From Aminivibrio pyruvatiphilus (GTDB lineage Bacteria > Synergistota > Synergistia > Synergistales > Aminobacteriaceae): 64,000 bases of DNA. Of the stretch, positions 62,122 through 64,000 are shown in pieces; position 1 is the stretch's first letter; the number at the start of each line of letters is the position of its first letter. The stretch spans positions 1 through 64,000 of the forward strand of contig NZ_SORI01000008.1 in assembly GCF_004366815.1 (NCBI RefSeq). The letters are read 5' to 3'. The translations under genes and the position numbers were made by a program. Under the pieces are notes generated by a model. The model searched no databases. It was not told where the DNA came from and saw only the letters and a list, made by a program, of their open reading frames with translations.

Positions 62122-63842
62122 TCGGTGCTCCTGTTTTCCCTGTAGGGGCGCAGGCCCAGCTTCGTGAGAAAAACCCTGCAGACGAAAAGGAAGAGATCAA
62201 GATCCCGCTTCCAGCGCCAGGGTTCCTGCAGGAGGCGGTAAAACCATTCGAGGCCGAGTTTCTGCCATGCTTCCGGAGCCCTCTTCAGCATTCCGGAGAC
62301 CACGTCGAAAGCCCCGCCTACCCCGACTGCGACCATGTCACCGAGAAGATGGGAGTTTTTCATGACCCAGACTTCCTGGCGGGGAATTCCCATGGCCACG
62401 AAGAGGACTTTCGCCCCGCTGCCGCGGATGTCCGCAGCCACGGAGGGGTCGGACGGGTTAAAATAACCGTCCCGCCATCCGGCGATGACGAGGTCGGGGT
62501 ACTGCTCCTTCAGGGCTTCCGCAGTCCCCTTCACAGCCTCCCCCTTCGCCCCCAGCAGGTATACGGGCAGGCCTTCCGCCGCAGCCGTCCGGGTCAGGCG
62601 CAGCATGAAGTCGATTCCCGCCACCCTCTCCTGGACCGGCGTTCCGAGAAAACGAAGGGCCCAGACAAGCCCGGCGCCGTCGGCAAGGGTCAGGAAGGAG
62701 CTCCGCAGGGCGGCGGCATATTCACTGTTCTTTTCCGCTTCCATCACGGCAAGGGCATTCACCGTGGACACCAGGGAAACCCCTTTGCCGGAGACTGCTG
62801 CGGCGCGGGTCTTCGCGAGGGCATAGTCCATGGAGACATTATCGACCGAGGTGCTCCAGATGGAGGGTTTCAGTGGCATTTCCGCATTCTCCTTCATTTT
62901 CCGGATGAAAGGCATGATGGCGAGGCCGGTGAAAAGGATGGTGGCGCTGACCCACAGCATCATGAACATGGAGTTTCCAAGCTGGGAGATGGCGATGACC
63001 GCACCGCCGAGGGCGCAGAGAGACGTGATGAACCGCACTGCGCTGGGGTGGTCGAGGCCCCTGCTGATGAGCTTTCTGTACAGCACCGTCGCTCCGTGGG
63101 ACCTGGAGGAAAAGGCAAGACTGGCGAAATGGAGGGACGCCTCCATGATGGGAATGGCGAAAAGGCCGAGGGGAAGAAGCATAAGGGTGCTGAAGGTAAT
63201 CCCCTTGCTCACCCCGAGCACCGACGTCCCTGCCACGAGGATTCCCCAGAGAGCGGACAGGGATTCGCCCATGCGGCGGTACATGTGGCCGTGGCGGCTC
63301 CAGAACACGCCGAGGAAGGCAAGGCCGCACAGGGACATGAAGAATGCGTCAGGAAGATCCTGGCCGGAGAAGACCGTGGCGAGAAGAAGCAGCGAGAAGC
63401 TGATGGCCAGAAGATGGCCCGCCATGCCCGGTATGTTGTCCAGCTGCTGGAGAAGGACGGGGAATATGCCCACCCAGAGGGCCGTCACGATAATGGACAC
63501 TTCAGGAGAAAAGTAATGGTACTGGCCGTCGGGAAGGCCGATGAAGCCGATCTTGGGTCCGAAGACGGCGAAGACGAAGCCCACGAAAAGATAGGCCGTC
63601 TTCCATCCCCAGTGAGGCCGGATGTGCTGGCACGTGCCGACGAGGGAGGCGAAGGCGGCCATGCCCACGATGAAACGGGACACGGAGCTGCCGGCCCAGA
63701 GGGCGGCGAGAACCCACGCCGCCACGAGCAGAAGATCCCGGAAATAGTTGTACTGGGTTGTCTCCATGCGTTTTCTGCAGCGACGCTGAAGAAAGAAGCA
63801 GAGCACCACCGCAGCGGGAACAAAAAATAAAACCTCGGACAT
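62118..63842 (-). CDS. WecG/TagA/CpsF glycosyltransferase with a degenerate WecA-like membrane domain
   Basis: This ~574-residue fusion has residues ~1-310 as a multi-helix membrane domain laid out like WecA/MraY-type phosphoglycosyl transferases. The catalytic motifs are missing: the DGxDGLA region reads LDNIPGMAGHL, the GDxGS loop reads RRMGESLSAL, and no HxHH is found before RKLISRGLDHP. Residues ~330-560 form a GT26 domain (SLVSTVNALAVM, LADGAGLVWALRFLG, FVAMGIPRQEVWV) that in WecG/TagA transfers an N-acetyl sugar to a lipid-linked GlcNAc. The ATG at 63840-63842 follows GGAAAG. It starts the operon that continues into the V-ATPase. Confidence 0.85.
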   Translation of the reverse strand: MSEVLFFVPAAVVLCFFLQRRCRKRMETTQYNYFRDLLLVAAWVLAALWAGSSVSRFIVGMAAFASLVGTCQHIRPHWGWKTAYLFVGFVFAVFGPKIGFIGLPDGQYHYFSPEVSIIVTALWVGIFPVLLQQLDNIPGMAGHLLAISFSLLLLATVFSGQDLPDAFFMSLCGLAFLGVFWSRHGHMYRRMGESLSALWGILVAGTSVLGVSKGITFSTLMLLPLGLFAIPIMEASLHFASLAFSSRSHGATVLYRKLISRGLDHPSAVRFITSLCALGGAVIAISQLGNSMFMMLWVSATILFTGLAIMPFIRKMKENAEMPLKPSIWSTSVDNVSMDYALAKTRAAAVSGKGVSLVSTVNALAVMEAEKNSEYAAALRSSFLTLADGAGLVWALRFLGTPVQERVAGIDFMLRLTRTAAAEGLPVYLLGAKGEAVKGTAEALKEQYPDLVIAGWRDGYFNPSDPSVAADIRGSGAKVLFVAMGIPRQEVWVMKNSHLLGDMVAVGVGGAFDVVSGMLKRAPEAWQKLGLEWFYRLLQEPWRWKRDLDLFLFVCRVFLTKLGLRPYRENRSTE

Positions 63843-63898
63843 GAAACTTTCCGCGAAAAGTATGATTAGCCCTCCCTGGATACAAGGCTGCAATCTTG

Positions 63899-63927
63899 AT
63901 TCTACCAGTTATTTCCCTATTTTTCCA
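63899..63927 (-). promoter_or_regulatory. Promoter of the glycosyltransferase-CBS-V-ATPase operon
   Basis: On the minus strand TGGAAA (63922-63927) and TAGAAT (63899-63904) are 17 bp apart with a TGG extension before the -10. It gives a leader of about 50 nt. Confidence 0.5.
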
Positions 63928-63934
63928 CCCCCGC

Positions 63935-64000
63935 CTAAATCCGCTGGCAGCGGGGAGCGTCACCGGTGCTCGCTTGGGCCGCCGGCCTGGGCGCTGCCCC
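63935..64000 (-). CDS. Possible C-terminal end of an upstream gene
   Basis: One minus-strand frame is open from the window edge to a TAG at 63935-63937 and encodes an Ala/Pro-rich tail ending STGDAPRCQRI. The position just before the 63.9-kb promoter fits the end of a neighbouring gene. About 21 codons are too few to assign a function or to exclude chance. Confidence 0.2.
   Translation of the reverse strand, partial: GAAPRPAAQASTGDAPRCQRI

Noticed and set aside
62106-63830. 574-codon plus-strand open frame opposite the glycosyltransferase gene
   Set aside because: It is a shadow frame rich in Asp, Gly and His; the minus frame has clear membrane and GT26 signatures.

Overview
The window is GC-rich, and almost every gene lies on the minus strand in long, tightly overlapping operons. 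No insertion sequence, integrase, phage gene or CRISPR array was seen. The gene set is a methylmalonyl-CoA mutase module, paired molybdenum hydroxylases, a complete nine-subunit V/A-type ATPase, a WecG/TagA-type glycosyltransferase, and the clp/lon and rimP-nusA-infB housekeeping runs. This fits an anaerobic, amino-acid-fermenting bacterium with an outer membrane, most likely Synergistota (Synergistaceae-like). The taxonomic call is inference from gene content, not from a database match.

Layout, left to right (transcription mostly runs right to left). 1-3.2 kb: the start of an acyl-CoA carboxylase / methylmalonyl-CoA decarboxylase subunit, meaB, and a split methylmalonyl-CoA mutase. 3.2-5.4 kb: an exported TPR protein and a small membrane protein, both of unknown function. 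5.5-17.7 kb: tig-clpP-clpX-lon-engB-valS-folC-pgeF followed by a Gfo/Idh/MocA dehydrogenase, driven by a strong promoter before tig. 18 kb: a monocistronic cold-shock gene with its own promoter and terminator. 18.3-29.7 kb: a molybdenum-hydroxylase cluster with two different enzymes, SsnA, a DHOD-like flavoprotein, a MobA-like/HD fusion and a lytic transglycosylase at the promoter end. 29.8-34.7 kb: the only plus-strand genes (nitroreductase, cardiolipin synthase, rqcH), interleaved with a tRNA-Leu and a seven-tRNA operon on the minus strand. 34.7-39.7 kb: rluD, ileS, a DUF1850 protein, tRNA-Arg and a DUF488 protein. 39.8-47.7 kb: rimP-nusA-ylxR-L7Ae-infB-ylxP-rbfA-nrnA-truB-ribF. 47.7-49.5 kb: guaB and a 62-residue acidic protein. 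49.6-63.9 kb: one long run from a glycosyltransferase through a CBS protein and the V-ATPase (H-I-K-E-C-F-A-B-D) to rlmH-ebfC-recR-yacL-ispDF.

How the parts may work together: methylmalonyl-CoA interconversion would feed or drain the propionate branch of fermentation, and the V-type ATPase would exchange ATP with an ion gradient. The molybdenum-hydroxylase cluster looks like a purine or N-heterocycle degradation module.

The most unusual signals are regulatory or architectural: an intrinsic terminator between a strong promoter and rimP-nusA (a probable attenuator); a glycosyltransferase whose N-terminal WecA-like membrane domain has lost its catalytic motifs; divergent tRNA-operon and rqcH promoters that share one -35 element; an rqcH terminator written inside the opposite-strand rluD reading frame; and an ileS leader with two copies of the Shine-Dalgarno sequence competing for one complementary arm.
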